Of a stretch of DNA of 64,000 nt, positions 27,554 through 39,844 are shown piece after piece. The translations under genes and the position numbers were made by a program. The notes under the pieces were generated by a model. That model saw only the letters and a program-made list of their open reading frames with translations, did no database searches and had not been told where the DNA came from. The stretch comes from Acrasis kona (lineage: Eukaryota; Heterolobosea; Eutetramitea; Acrasida; Acrasidae), in assembly GCA_026419775.2 (NCBI GenBank), contig JAOPGA020000657.1:124001-188000 (forward strand), in the 5' to 3' direction. The number at the start of each line of letters is the position of its first letter. The stretch's first letter is position 1.

Positions 27554-28841
27554 TTAAACACCTTTACAAACTATGGGCTGGGCATATGGGACTCGCGAAA
27601 CGAAGCATTTCGGTATCACTTTTGAACAAGCAGTCATAAATTCCTTCGAGTTTATCAATCGCATGAAACTATTTTCTCTCATGGACCATTTTACATGTAC
27701 ATAAGCAGGTGAGAAAATGTGATCTCCTTTTGCAATGTTCGCTATTTCGTCTTGTGGTACGTCCGACGTTTCTTCGCTTGAGGATAAATTATCCAGACTA
27801 CTGACCCTCCTAAACCTCTCAACAATGGTCTTTTTAATCTCACCTGGCAGGTTTACTTCTTTGGGTGCGTTGTCGGAAATGTATGTATGATATATCATGA
27901 TAATGATTCCTAACAGTCTTTGTTTTGGCATGTCCTCAACGTTGCCTTCCATTTGCTCCACCTCCTCACAAAACTCCAGAGACTCCGCACAAAACTCCTT
28001 TTTAAGGTAATCTACCAATATTTTTCTTGACTCCTCCATACCTAACATCTGCTCAAAGACAGATTCTGAGTTGTTCTTGATGTAAGTTTTGATAGATAAC
28101 GGGATTGTGGTTGATTGAAAATCTGTTGAAAGGTTAAAGAAGGAACTCGTTCACAGACTTACAGAACCGGATAATATTGACTAGATCGGCCGAGGTCACT
28201 CTCACTCTAGTAGAATCGTAGGGGTCTCTTGCATCTATAGGTGATGTGGCTGTGGCACTGGTTCCGCTCCAAGAAAACATTACCTCCTCGTCGTTTTTTA
28301 TTACTAAAATTGAGGGTTGTGTGTTGTCATGGTCGACCGATAGAGAATCTCTTGGTGTGACGGCGCCTATGTCTTCCCCAATAGTGAATGAAGCACTACT
28401 TGTGCTGGAGTGCTTGACAATTTTCAACTTCTGGAAGAAACTCTTTTTTGCAGTCAGTGAACTGTGGACTTTTGTTTTTGGTGCATTGATGTTGAATTTT
28501 TTTGACAAGAACCCCTTATTGTCTTGGATTGCGCCTATGTAGTCGTGCCAGTTTCTCTTATTCATTAGTACATCCTTCCTGTCTACGGTCGATACTGCGA
28601 ACACATCTCCCCTCATCTGTCTATACTCTCGGCTATGGGAGCTAACGTTATCCAAAAACGCATTACAGCCTTGACAATCAGGCCCATGCGTAAAAATCAA
28701 AACTACATAAACATGTTGCTCTAGTATCTTCTTTAGTATTTTAGGGGCGGCATCCTTATTGAGGGTTTTGTTGATTTTTTTGCACAGACTACACTCATCG
28801 GTTGTTGTTGAACCTATATGACCACATGCTTGTGAAGTCAT
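27554..28841 (-). CDS. Thioredoxin-fold/RGS fusion protein
   Basis: Exons 28163-28841 and 27554-28122 with a 40-nt intron (GTAAGT...CAACAG) give 415 residues. Residues 1-25 hold a possible Cys/His zinc knuckle (CGHIG...CSLC). Residues about 25-225 look like a thioredoxin/peroxiredoxin-like domain: VVLIFTHGPDCQGCNAFLDN with a CxxC redox motif, GDVFAVSTVDR and later PSILVIKNDEEVMFSW. After the splice the reading continues IKTYIKNNSESVFEQML and MEESRKILVDYLKKEFCAESLEFCEEVEQ, an RGS domain start (F-x-x-F/Y-L-x-x-E-x-x-x-E-x-L-x-F), with the later core KECFVS-like end. RGS domains speed GTP hydrolysis on G-alpha. The fusion suggests redox-sensitive control of G-protein signalling, which is inference. 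A second gene with the same plan lies at 62423-63747. Confidence 0.75.
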
Positions 28842-29922
28842 TTATTTTTAATACCTTCAAATGTCAAATTTTTACTTTGCAACTGAACCCCCTATTATGG
28901 CGTTATTACGAAAATCAATCAAAACCGGTCCTAAACAACAATAATATGCCTTTTTGCTAACAGCATTGGCCATCTAGGGCACTACTTCTGAAAAGCCTAA
29001 TTTATTCAAATTACTCGAGAGTGATAAAAATTACAGCATCGAATAAAGAGACTCCTTTTACGGGCCCCACCGAATAGATTATAAGTGAAATGGATGTCAG
29101 TAGAAAGAGGTTGCACCGTATGCTATGCACTTGGTGGTATTGTGAACGTGGGAGTGCTGTGGTGGGTTTGACCTCAGTTGGACATACACACCACTCGACA
29201 CGCAATAGGCATGGTAATGTCCCGGTGGCACTAGTTACAAAAGTAGAACAGCCATATAATTGGGGGTGAGGAGTTTTCACTTCTTGATTTGTGTAAAGCG
29301 GGATAACTAGATTATTTCTCTTCGGAAGTTATAACTGCGCTGTCATTAGCCTTGATAAAGCTACTGTACCATATCGGCGCACAGGGATTTATACGTTGTT
29401 AATTTTTACACCACAATCACCCTGCAAGGTGACAGTAGACAGCATCTTCCTGTCCTTACAGATAAAGTGACGACTAACTAATAAAGTGATGTTGAAAATT
29501 TGTGTTAAAAGTGCACTATAACTATATGAGCTCAATACTCCTGCTCGATATATTTGTTTTCTGGAACAAAAATCTAATCTCTTAAAGATCCATTTTCCTC
29601 TGCAAAATCGTTAGCAGTAGCAATTGGTTCATAATGACCGGTTTAATTTGATCACCGATTCAATCAACAGCACGGACAATAGCTACGTTCAATTGCCGAC
29701 ATAATCAACGGAAACTATTCTTCTGTAGTTATAAACTCTACAAGTTTGTTTGCTGAATAGATATCTAATCATCCTCTAGTATGCTTAGATGCCGGTTTGT
29801 GTCAGGGTCAAAAAGATTGACTGTTTACTGGGAAATATAGCAGTTGGCGGGAAAGTGCCCCCTGAGTCATTGTAGTTTGCGAATGGCCTAAATTTGGAAG
29901 AGTTATTTTGATAAAAACTAGG
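28842..29922. other. 1.08-kb gene-free region upstream of the EGF receptor
   Basis: The longest stretch without a supported gene in the window. Bases about 29040-29290 are richer in G and C than the surroundings and hold short complementary segments (for example GTGGTG at 29160 and CACCAC at 29190). The 90-codon minus-strand frame there starts only with GTG and has no domain. The rest is AT-rich and probably includes the receptor promoter. A structured RNA is possible but no known family was recognised. Confidence 0.4.
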
Positions 29923-32900
29923 ATGAGATGCAGCCTCTTAGCGACTGTTGTGCTTCTAGGCTTGATTTGCACAAATACCACACCATTAATTATGAAATAT
30001 CAAGATGGATCATGTAATCATTGTCATCAACCATCAACTTAATTTTTTTAGCCCAAACAAAACCGAGTCGTTCATGTAGAGACATTTATCAGTTTTGGAC
30101 AATATTCTACGGCATAAAACCACAGAATGGATGGTGGTGGCTCTCATCTGTAACGGTATCTGGAGTTGTGTATCAGGCATACTGCAACATGGACAATGGG
30201 GGATATACATTAGTAATGAAAATAAACGGAGACACATCGGTATTTAATTACAGCGCCCCTTATTGGACAGACAACACAACAACATACAACACAACAAACA
30301 TCAGAGATTTAGGTTTGTTAACATCATCACACAAAACTGACAGAAACAAGGGATTGGTAATACAAAATTCTATGCTTTTAATGATGTACCCTTTACATTC
30401 ATGTATTTTACGGGTCAGCAAATTACACCAAACATTTCCAACGTAAGTCCGCGATAAAAAAAACAACCAAATTAAAACTTCAAGTCCATCACAAACATCA
30501 CGCTTAATTTAAACACAACCAAGTTTGCTCCAATGACACTAGTGTCGCTCTTCAACCAAGGAAGCAATTTTATATCATGGGTACCACAGGGACGTGACGG
30601 ATGGATGAAATGGTAAGGTCAACATTTCGAGCAAATTCATTAACACGCACATAGGGTCGGTAATAATTCCGTACTCCAACCATATTGCAACAGAGAGGGC
30701 GTAAATCAGATTGCAGTTCCCGCGTACGTTCGGAATAGTTTTAGAATGGGATACATGGCAAACAACGAAAATGATTGCAACACGCCAGATTCTTTTATTG
30801 GAATCGGCGCCTATGCAAGATCGACTGTAGCGGGAACACCGGTGTTCGCCGGAAATAGAGGTGAATACGGAACAGGACTAATTGCATCATTATCCATGCA
30901 GGTCAACATTTTCATCAGAACAGATTACAACTGTTCGAAATTGGGACATTGCTTAGGAAATGGTTACTGTATAGGAGACCAAACATGCCAATGTGTCACG
31001 GGTTATTCTGGATTGAATTGTTCTATTTATAGTTGTTATGGTAATTTATCAACCAGTCCATTCACATGTAACGGACAAGGCATCTGTTACGAATACAACA
31101 TGTGTAATTGTACAAATCCTAGGTATTACGGTCCGAGCTGTAGTTTGTTTAATTGTTCTGCCGTTGTAAATGTAAATCCTGATGTGTGTAGCGGGAATGG
31201 TGAATGCGTAAGTCCTCAAGTATGTTCGTGTCAACCTGGATATAATGGAACAAATTGTGAAATTTATTATTGTAATAACATTTTTTACAACCAATCTTCT
31301 TCTTGTGGTTATGAAAATGGTACTTGTGTTTCTCCTAATAATTGTCAGTGCGTAGCTGGACACTACGGTAATAAATGTCAATACTATAATTGCTACGGCA
31401 CCCTTTACACCGATTCTTCTGTATGCTCTTCTAATGGTACGTGTATTGCACCTGATGTGTGTCAATGCAAACCAAATTCATACGGAAGTAGATGTGAAGC
31501 TTATAATTGTTATAATATAATGTTTAACTCCAGTACGGTATGTAGTGGAAATGGTTATTGTGTGTCGTACAATACATGCTCTTGTAAATCTGGTTACTAT
31601 GGTAATCAATGTCAATATTATAATTGTTTTGGTTTATTGTATAACACTACATCTTTATGTAATAATGGATCATGTACGAGTCCAGACACATGTACATGTC
31701 GCAGTAATTACTATGGTACCCGTTGTGAATCCTATAATTGTTATGGAACTCCATACAACTCTTCTCTTGTTTGTAATAATCTCAACGGAACGTGTATATC
31801 TCCAAATAACTGTACCTGTTCAAATGGTTATTTCGGATCCACATGTAATAATTTTTATTGTAATGGTTACGCAAATAACGATCCTCTCACTTGCAGTCAC
31901 AATGGTACCTGTGTGAAATACAATCAATGTGCATGTAACTATAATTATTATGGATCTAATTGTGAATACTATAATTGTTACGGATATGAACATCGTTCGT
32001 TAGGAGTTTGTTCTAATAAAAGTGGATCGTGTATTGCACCCGATACATGTTCTTGTTCATACGGGTACTCTGGTGATAAATGTGAAATTTATTATTGTAA
32101 TGGTCAACAATCCAACCAATCCACAGTCTGTTCTGGAAACGGAACTTGTGTTTCCCCAGGTAAATGCAATTGCAAAGATGGGCACACGGGAACCGATTGC
32201 GAAGCGATTATTTGTTTTGGGTTCAACTCCACTGACACAAAAGTGTGTTCCGGTCGTGGTAGTTGCCTCTCACCAGAAGTCTGTACCTGCAATAACGAAT
32301 ATTCCGGAAAATCATGTCAAACGCCTCTATGTGGCGGCGTAATGGCCAGTAGTTCTTCCGTTTGTAATAATGGATTAAACGGCACATGTGTGTCACCTAA
32401 TAACTGTACCTGCTTAACTGGATTAGTGAATGGCGTATGCGCACAACCCACTTGCTTCGGCGTACCAAGAAACAGCACTACAGTATGTAGTGGCCATGGA
32501 TTCTGTAACGGACCCGACGCATGCATCTGCAACACTGGTTACTATGGCCGCAATTGTTCAAGACACACTTGTTACGGTATCAATTACATTGACAAGAGCG
32601 TATGTAGTGGTAGGGGAGTGTGCTCCAGCTACGATACTTGCATGTGTACGTCTCTTTACAAAGGGGAAGACTGTGAATATAAAAACTTTACTTGTTACAA
32701 TGTAGATGCAAACAGCGATGCTGTATGTAGTGGTAATGGCGTTTGTGATCTACCTAACCAATGTTCTTGTAACTATCCATTCTATGGATCTCAATGTGAA
32801 TTAAAAAACATTACTTGTAATGGAATAAACGCTACCTATAGTAGTGCATGCTCTGGTAACGGCACTTGTGTCGATGTAAATACTTGTATATGCAACAGTG

Positions 32901-35900
32901 GACACTTTGGATCCAACTGCGAACGTTATAACTGCTTTGGTGTGTCATATCAATCCAATTATACATGTAGTGGCAGTGGGAGGTGCGTGTCGCCTGATAC
33001 ATGTAGTTGTAATGATGGATACAGTGGTAGTAGGTGCGAGTCATGGTTTTGTAATGGTAAACTCAACACTGATACACTTTCTTGTGGCAATAATGGAACT
33101 TGTGTATCACTTGGTACATGTCAATGTGATTTGGGATATAATGGAAGTAAATGTGATGTTTATTATTGTTATGGTGTGGTTTATAACAGCAGCGGTGTTT
33201 GTAATGGAGGTGGAAGTTGTGTGGCACCTGATCGCTGTTTGTGTAATGCTGGAATGGTTGGAGATCAGTGTTGGACACCAACACCTACTCCCACACCTAC
33301 TTTGACTCCGACAGATACTGCTACTTTGTCAGATACGCCGACACCCACAATGACACCTACTGATGGTACTACACCTACGGACACACCTACTTTAACTGAT
33401 ACTCCTACTCCTTCACCTACTGATACTGCTACTCCTTCTGATACTCTCACAACTATACCTACTGCTACTCCTTCTGATACTCTCACAACTATACCTACGC
33501 CCACTCCCACGCCGACACCTACAATGACACCTACTGATGGTACTACACCTACGGACACACCTACTTTAACTGATACTCCTACTCCATCACCTACTGATAC
33601 TCCTACGCCTTCTGATACTTTCACACCTATACCTACACCAATATCTACTGATACTCCTACACAAACACTTTCTGGTTCACCTACTCCAACGCTAACGCTT
33701 ACTGATACTCCTACACCTTTTGACACCCCCACATCTATACCTACACCAACACCTACATTCACTTCAACGCCCACACAAACCGATACTCCAACGTTTACAG
33801 CCAGTGACACGCCAACAGCTACTCTCACATCGACAATGACATCTAGTGATACTCCCACACCTACACCAACACCTACTCAAACACATATTATTACCAATAT
33901 ACCCTCTGAGACACCAACTCCAACACCCACATTGACGGACTCGCCGACTTCCACTCCTACAGAAGCACCAACATCAATGATCACACCCTCCCAGACATTT
34001 ACTAATACACCCACTAATACTCCAACACTAATTTATACAGATACTCCAACGCTGCTTGTAACTACAACAGCTCCAGTACCTACTCCATCTGAAATTCCGA
34101 CTACTGTGGTCCCCACATCGACGCCAACGCAGACTACTTCTCAAACAGTTACTACAACACCTACTCTGACCGCAACGCCAACTGTGGTACCTACGGTAGC
34201 TCTTACATCTACCCCAACTCAAACACCTACCGATACATCAACTCCTACTCCTACCTTAATGACTACTTCTACTCCTACGATGAATGCCACCCCAACATCA
34301 ACCCATACAACAACAACTACTCCTATATCTACTCCAACGTTCATCACCACTCAAACAGCTACTCTAACACATACAGCAACACCCACACAAGTGATAACAA
34401 CTACAAACACACCTACATTGACTACTACTTTTACACCAACAATCACATCCACACCGACACCTACGCCCACACGGACACCTACTCCAACACTCACTTTTAC
34501 ACCAACAACCACATCAACTCCTACACCCACACTGACACCTACTTCAACACCTACCTCAACACTCACTTTTACATCAACAACTACATCCACTCCAACAGCC
34601 ACACCGACGCCCACACTGACACCTACTCCAACACTCACTTTTACACCAACAACTACATTCACTCCAACACCCACACCGACACCTACTCCAACACCTACAC
34701 CCACTGCTACACACACCACAACACAAACAGTAACTGTCACGCCCACATTGTCTAGTTCGCCTACTTTTACACCAACTACTACATCAACCACTCAGCTACC
34801 AACAAGCACATCCACTTCATCTGTGACCACAACTACAACGCCCACTTTGACACCAACATCTACTCCACTCCCCACCGCTACAAATACTTACAATGTTTCA
34901 AATTTCTTAACGGTCGACCAGTCAACCAAAGTAATCATTTCAAACAATAACTTGAATTCCTTCACTAATTCAATTACCACTTGGTATTTGAATGATAACA
35001 GCACTACGATCCCTTCTGATTGGTTATTGACATCTACATCTGGACCTAATCTTGTAATCAAACCAAATTCATTAACGCCTGGACGCAATTACACTTTTAT
35101 ATTACAAATAAAGGACTTGAACACTGATAGTTATTATTATACTGCAACAATTGTTACGGTTGCAGTACCACCGTCTGTTACTTTATTCTACTCGTCACCC
35201 ATCAGTGGCGTTGCGATGGTTGACCAATTTACGCTCACTGTTGCTTCTTCTTCTTCGTCCTCTACCTTATTGTATTCTTTTATGTACCTTAACGTGTTGA
35301 CTGGTAGTGAGATCTTGATCGCACCTGAGTCGACTTCTTCATCAACCACTCTACGCTTACCGGTCGGTGATAATAACGATCGTTATAATCTTGTGTTGGT
35401 TGCGTATGCTGTCGATGGTGTGACTGGCGGTAAGACTAGGCTGACGACCAACGTAACCGTTGTTCCTATTTCTAATAATCAGGAACAAGTTCAGAATTAT
35501 ATTGACACCTTGTTAGTACCTGGTAATATAACCTTGGAAACTGCTTCTGTTGTGTCTTATTCCATTACTTCATTGTTATCTTACAACAGATCTCCAAAAT
35601 GTAAACCAAATTGTATGAATGGCGGAGTTTTATTCTCGAGTGGTGCCTGTTCATGTGTACCTGGTTATTTTGCTACCGATTGTGGGTTGACTGGTCAACA
35701 ATATTCCTCGGATCAACTTTTGCGTTATAATTTATTGAAATCCTTTATGGATGTTGCTGTCAGTAACATCAACACCACGACTGATGTTGAAATATATTTT
35801 CAAGTATTAAACGATCTCACCATCATTTTTGATGAGATGAGTCCCACGATGTATGAACAATTGTTAAGTGCTTGTGTTTCCTTGTTGAAGTCTTCTATTG

Positions 35901-37498
35901 TAAAAAACACAAATATTGTAAGCATGGGATACAATATTGCAAGCAACATCATGAGCAATTTGTACCTGAGACCTAATGGTACCATTGATCAGTCAACCAT
36001 GACGCTCATTCGCACTAAAATATTACCGCTCCTTGTAATGTCTTCTTCCAACACGTTGGTGGCAGATGAATTTGCTGTGAGTTATTTTAAGCCTTCGATA
36101 AAAGCCGTTGTAAGAAAACTATCTTCATCTAGCAATAGTAAATTAAAAAAGACAACGTATAGTGCATCTGGCTTTAATTGTCCTGTGTTGTATGTTGATT
36201 GTAATGTAGTCATACCCTCACAATTCAAGTTGAGTGGAAGAAGTTTAAAGGCTGATGAAGATGACATTGTTATGGTTAACATGTTACATTATAACTACGA
36301 TCCATTCAAGACATCAGTATATAGTCCTACTGATCTAATATCTTCTGTTGTTAGTTTGTCTTTGGTTGATTCGTATGGTGTTCCTTTGTATGATACTAAC
36401 TCTGTGCTCGAACAACCGATATTGGTCACTATACCTGGTACGTTTAATATAAGTCAACACTATACCTGTCAGACATTTGATGATGTCACAAAAGTTTGGC
36501 AAGTTGGCGCATGTAATTTAACAAACATCACTCCCAGTCAGATCCAATGTTCATGCAATAAGATCGGGTACTTTTCCGTACACGATGACTCGCTTTCCAC
36601 TAAACAATTGTTAAATTCTCTAGTTACATCCGCCGTGTTTCCTTATTGGTGGATCTTACTTGCTCTTTGTGTTTCTGCTGTCTTGTGCTGTTGTTGTATC
36701 TTTTTGGTTTGTCTCGTCTTTTGTTTCTGGCGCAGAAGAAAGGACAAGGAAGAAGAGAAGAATAGAGTGGAAGAAGTTCAAGACTTTGATGAAAACTTCT
36801 CCAATCAAGAAGAACCTAAACAGGTTTCTTATCTGAGAAGGTTCTCTCAATTCCTTCCTGGATTGGCACAAGAAGTCAGGAGTGCTGAAGAAATGAGTAT
36901 ATTGTCTCCTGATCCAATAGGTTCGATATCCAATGATGAACTAGAGAACACTATCAATCTACTAAAGATGAGGGAAGCCATTCACCAAAGGAACCAAAAT
37001 CTGGCTGTGGTGGAAGGACTGAAACTAACCAATCAAGATTTGATCAACGAAAGAAGGAATAGTAAAAGTTCAGCCATTAATAGGAGACAAAGTAGGGATT
37101 TCATGAAAAGAGCGTCCACTGATGCCCTTTATGCCAAACAAAAGAGATCCAGTGTAACCCTGCTAGATTACAAAGGAGGGTCTTCCAGCACATCCGAACT
37201 TTTCCATATGAGGCAAGCGATCCAACAAGAAAAAGATGCGAATCAGAGAAGGTCAAGCGTCGTGTTTGGCATAGGTGACCACGAGAGACATATAGAAGAA
37301 CACATTGATGACATTATAGCAGATTGTGGATTCGATATGACGAATAATGTGGAAGAAGAACCTGCTCCTCGTAATGACAGATTAGATCCTTACCTACAAC
37401 GCAATTCAGATCCAGTCAGTGTCACAAACAGACTTGTTCATGGAATGAAGCTACTGAAAAAGAAAAAGAACAGAAGTAATGTTATTGTTCCACAATAG
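29923..37498 (+). CDS. Giant EGF-repeat surface receptor with fibrinogen-like, REJ-like and GPS-like modules
   Basis: Five exons (29923-30013, 30052-30312, 30351-30442, 30485-30612, 30655-37498) join in one frame to 2471 residues. Order of parts: signal peptide (1-20); fibrinogen/intelectin-like domain (about 35-280: AYCNMDNGGYTLVMK, PYCNREGVNQIA, GYMANNENDC); about 20 tandem EGF-like repeats (283-1063; unit type CSGNGTCVSPDTCSCNDGYSGSRCE); a Thr-Pro mucin stalk (1064-1601); a REJ/PKD-like beta region (1603-1796); one more EGF (about 1840-1868); a GPS-like motif (about 2129-2170, CQTFDD...W...CSCNKIGYFSV); one membrane span (2186-2214); and a 257-residue basic cytoplasmic tail. The layout fits a cell-surface adhesion or prey-recognition receptor. 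The GPS cleavage triplet is not conserved (KIG in place of HLT), so self-cleavage is unl likely. The ligand and signalling route are unknown. Confidence 0.85.
33274..34885 (+). repeat. Thr-Pro mucin-stalk coding repeat
   Basis: About 540 codons dominated by Thr and Pro in ACN-CCN order, with no Cys. A segment of roughly 100 bp at 33347 recurs almost exactly at 33521 (offset 174 bp), and shorter units recur around 33430-33490 and 34440-34690. The stretch should be an extended, heavily O-glycosylated stalk. The large open frames on its minus strand are by-products of the repeat. Confidence 0.9.
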
Positions 37499-37529
37499 AC
37501 AACAACAGTTGAATGTAATGTATTTTATT

Positions 37530-38812
37530 TTAAACCTCATAATTTGCAACACTCATGTATTTTTCAACATCATCCAATTTGTTAGCATGTGTTTCTTTTG
37601 CAATTTGGAAAGCACCTATCAAAGCCGATAGTTGAAGCTTCTCATTTGTTCCGAATGATAATGCGTATTCAATGTCCGATATCTTCTCCATCAAAAACAT
37701 TTGTATCTTCTCGTTAATGGCCATCCTCAAAATGTAAGAGTGCAAGTCGTGGATAATGTCTACCAGCGCAAGTCCTTTGTTATTCTAATAATGTTAAGTA
37801 TGCGCGTATTTCATTCATCTCACCTTCATCTCAAGCACGTTGTTGAAGGCCTCCTCAAAACCAAGGTTGAACAACCAATTCACAATCAACTGAGACTCTT
37901 TGCGAAGCGGATGACCTGTTGTGAGATGTACATTATCTTCAGTGACTTTTCCAAAGCTCATGGTTGTGCTCTGTAAAATGTTCAAACACTTCCTCATGTC
38001 TCCTCCACTTAATCTGAAGATGGCCTCCAAACCTTGTGCGTCGCACTCAACATTTTCCTTTTGAGCGATGTCACCTGGTGAGAGTTGTTAATTGCTTTCA
38101 AAAATGTATTGTCACTTACTAATCCTACTTATAGCTTGTTGCTTTGTTAGAGGCGCAAATCTGAAGCGCGTGCAACGTGACTGAACAGCAGGGATGATTT
38201 TATTAACGTAATTACAAATCAAACAGAACCTGGTGTTACGGGTGTACTGCTCCATGACTAATTGTTTCACAAAGTTTTTGAATTGTTTACATACCTCTTC
38301 TTAACGCTGCTTGAGCGTCCTTTGTCATGTGATCGGCTTCGTCTAGAATGATCAACTTGAACCCGGTGCTAAAGATCTTTTGTGTGCTTGCAAAATCCTT
38401 GATTTGATCTCTGACTACGTCTATTCCTCTTTCATCAGAAGCATTCAACTATGCACATTAGGTGTCACGCAAAGGTGGGACCTTACCTCTAACACGTAAC
38501 TAGCCAAATTTTTTCCATACATTTTTCTCGCGACGGCCAAAATCCTGTTTAATATTGTCAAAAATGCTTAATTCGCGAATTACAACGTACGTGCTTGTTT
38601 TTCCTGTTCCAGGTGGTCCATAAAGAAGTAAATGAGGAAGACGATTAGCATCCACTAGCTTGTTTACTGGTAAAGTTTAGAAGAAGTATATTATTATTAA
38701 TACTTGTTCCTATAATTTGTTCGTGCGCGATCAAATCAGATAATAAATTGGGGCGATATTTTTCCACCCACATTTTGTTGTCCGCATTGCTTTCTTCTTG
38801 TTTCTTGGTCAT
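37530..38812 (-). CDS. RFC5: Replication factor C subunit 5 (7 exons)
   Basis: Small subunit of the clamp loader that places PCNA on DNA. Exons 38704-38812, 38591-38666, 38487-38544, 38295-38448, 38120-38257, 37824-38074 and 37530-37784, with introns of 37-46 nt, join to 346 residues. It is an AAA+ ATPase: start MWVEKYRP, Walker [17 protein letters not shown] box [13 protein letters not shown], Walker [10 protein letters not shown], sensor 1 [13 protein letters not shown] and the SRC motif SRCTRF. The RFC5-specific C-terminus is clear: [20 protein letters not shown], and after the last splice [14 protein letters not shown] and [21 protein letters not shown], near-identical to human RFC5 (yeast Rfc3). 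The most intron-rich gene of the window. Confidence 0.96.
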
Positions 38813-38854
38813 TTTATCTCGAGATTGTAACGAACCGAAAGTTTTACGTTGACC

Positions 38855-39179
38855 ATGACAAGAGTCCCACTCATACAGTTTAGGTATGGTAAGAGAGCCG
38901 TGCAGGCATTAAAACACGCTACTTCATCGAGTGCACCTTCGAAAATATACGTGGAACCAGTGGATGCGGGCCCATTAAAGAAAGGAGTCTCATATTCATT
39001 TCATAAAAGTTTTATAACAGTACCGGCTCAGTATAACAGAGCTCCAATCAAGGAAGATGAAATGGAGATTATTCAGGTACTATGCTTTCAAATGTGGTCT
39101 TACTTACATTTTGTAGAGCGGTGGAGTACCTTTCGTCAAACCTCAACCAGCAAAAGGTGGTGCAAAGGCAAAAAAATAA
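38855..39179 (+). CDS. KGD4: KGD4/MRPS36-like mitochondrial protein
   Basis: Two exons, 38855-39076 and 39117-39179 (40-nt intron), 94 residues; the upstream TTG is not the start. The N-terminus is basic and contains PLIQFRYGKR, like the PLIRFP/PLIKF start of KGD4 proteins. The C-terminus formed across the splice, PIKEDEMEIIQSGG, matches the KGD4/MRPS36 signature (LVSQEEMEFIQRGG in human). KGD4 recruits the E3 subunit to the mitochondrial 2-oxoglutarate dehydrogenase complex; the protein was once called mitochondrial ribosomal protein S36. A Lys/Gly/Pro-rich tail follows. It is head to head with RFC5, with 42 bp between starts, and convergent with the RGS gene. Confidence 0.8.
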
Positions 39180-39205
39180 AAAAATGTGAATTAGTTAACT
39201 CATTT

Positions 39206-39844
39206 TTATGGTAATGATGACATGTAACGAAAAAAAACATCTATTACATCTTGACCAACCTCCCTTTCTAGATTCTTGAACTCTTCGTTCCCTAGTGTCT
39301 TTGCAAATTGCTCCTTATTTTGTATCAAAGTGTTCAGGCTGTGTTTCATATCATAATTAATGTTAACCTCGTGAGGCGATCCTATTTTTATGAAAGTATC
39401 GTGTATGTACATGGCTTTAATCCTCTTCTTTTCTGCAACCTCTTCGCTTTTAAGTTCGATGAGCTCCATTAAAAGCAGTATGCTCTCAAGACTAGACTCG
39501 TTCTTACTGAATTCTAACAGTCGCAGCCGTAAAGTAGGTGAGGACATTATCTGGTCCAAATCGCTTAGTGCACTTATATTATCACATGAATATATAAAGT
39601 CTCCAGACCGCAGGACCAGCCCAGAATCACTTGTTGCAGATTTTCTACTTGTCTGTCTTCTGGTTTTATTTACGGTTTTTTTATCTTGTGCTTGCTGTAT
39701 TTGCACTTGGACTTGTTGAAGTGTTCCGAATATAGATTCAGAACATGTCCTTCTTATTCTTGTAGAAAATCTCTTCAGGTCGTTCTTAATATCATCCGGT
39801 GCTGGTACTGTACATTTTCGTGGTTTACGTGCTAGGCTGAACAT
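39206..39844 (-). CDS. RGS-domain protein
   Basis: Single exon, 212 residues. The first 70 residues are basic and Gln-rich with no known domain. Residues about 88-208 form an RGS domain: SSPTLRLRLLEFSKNESSLESILLLMELIEL (F-x-x-E-x-S-x-E-x-x-x-F/L pattern), AMYIHDTFIKIGSPHEVNINYDMK (the I/Y-x-x-F-i-x-x-x-a/s-x-x-x-x-N-I block), and NLEREVGQDVIDVFFRYM at the end. It probably accelerates G-alpha GTP hydrolysis. Unlike the two other RGS genes here it has no thioredoxin-like part. Its 3' end lies 26 bp from that of KGD4. Confidence 0.78.
   Translation of the reverse strand: MFSLARKPRKCTVPAPDDIKNDLKRFSTRIRRTCSESIFGTLQQVQVQIQQAQDKKTVNKTRRQTSRKSATSDSGLVLRSGDFIYSCDNISALSDLDQIMSSPTLRLRLLEFSKNESSLESILLLMELIELKSEEVAEKKRIKAMYIHDTFIKIGSPHEVNINYDMKHSLNTLIQNKEQFAKTLGNEEFKNLEREVGQDVIDVFFRYMSSLP

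Noticed and set aside
29011-29280. 90-codon minus-strand frame in the large gap
   Set aside because: Starts with GTG only, has no ATG, no domain and no splice partner.
33265-34791. Long Val-Gly-rich frames on the minus strand
   Set aside because: They are the reverse reading of the Thr-Pro repeat and vanish outside it.
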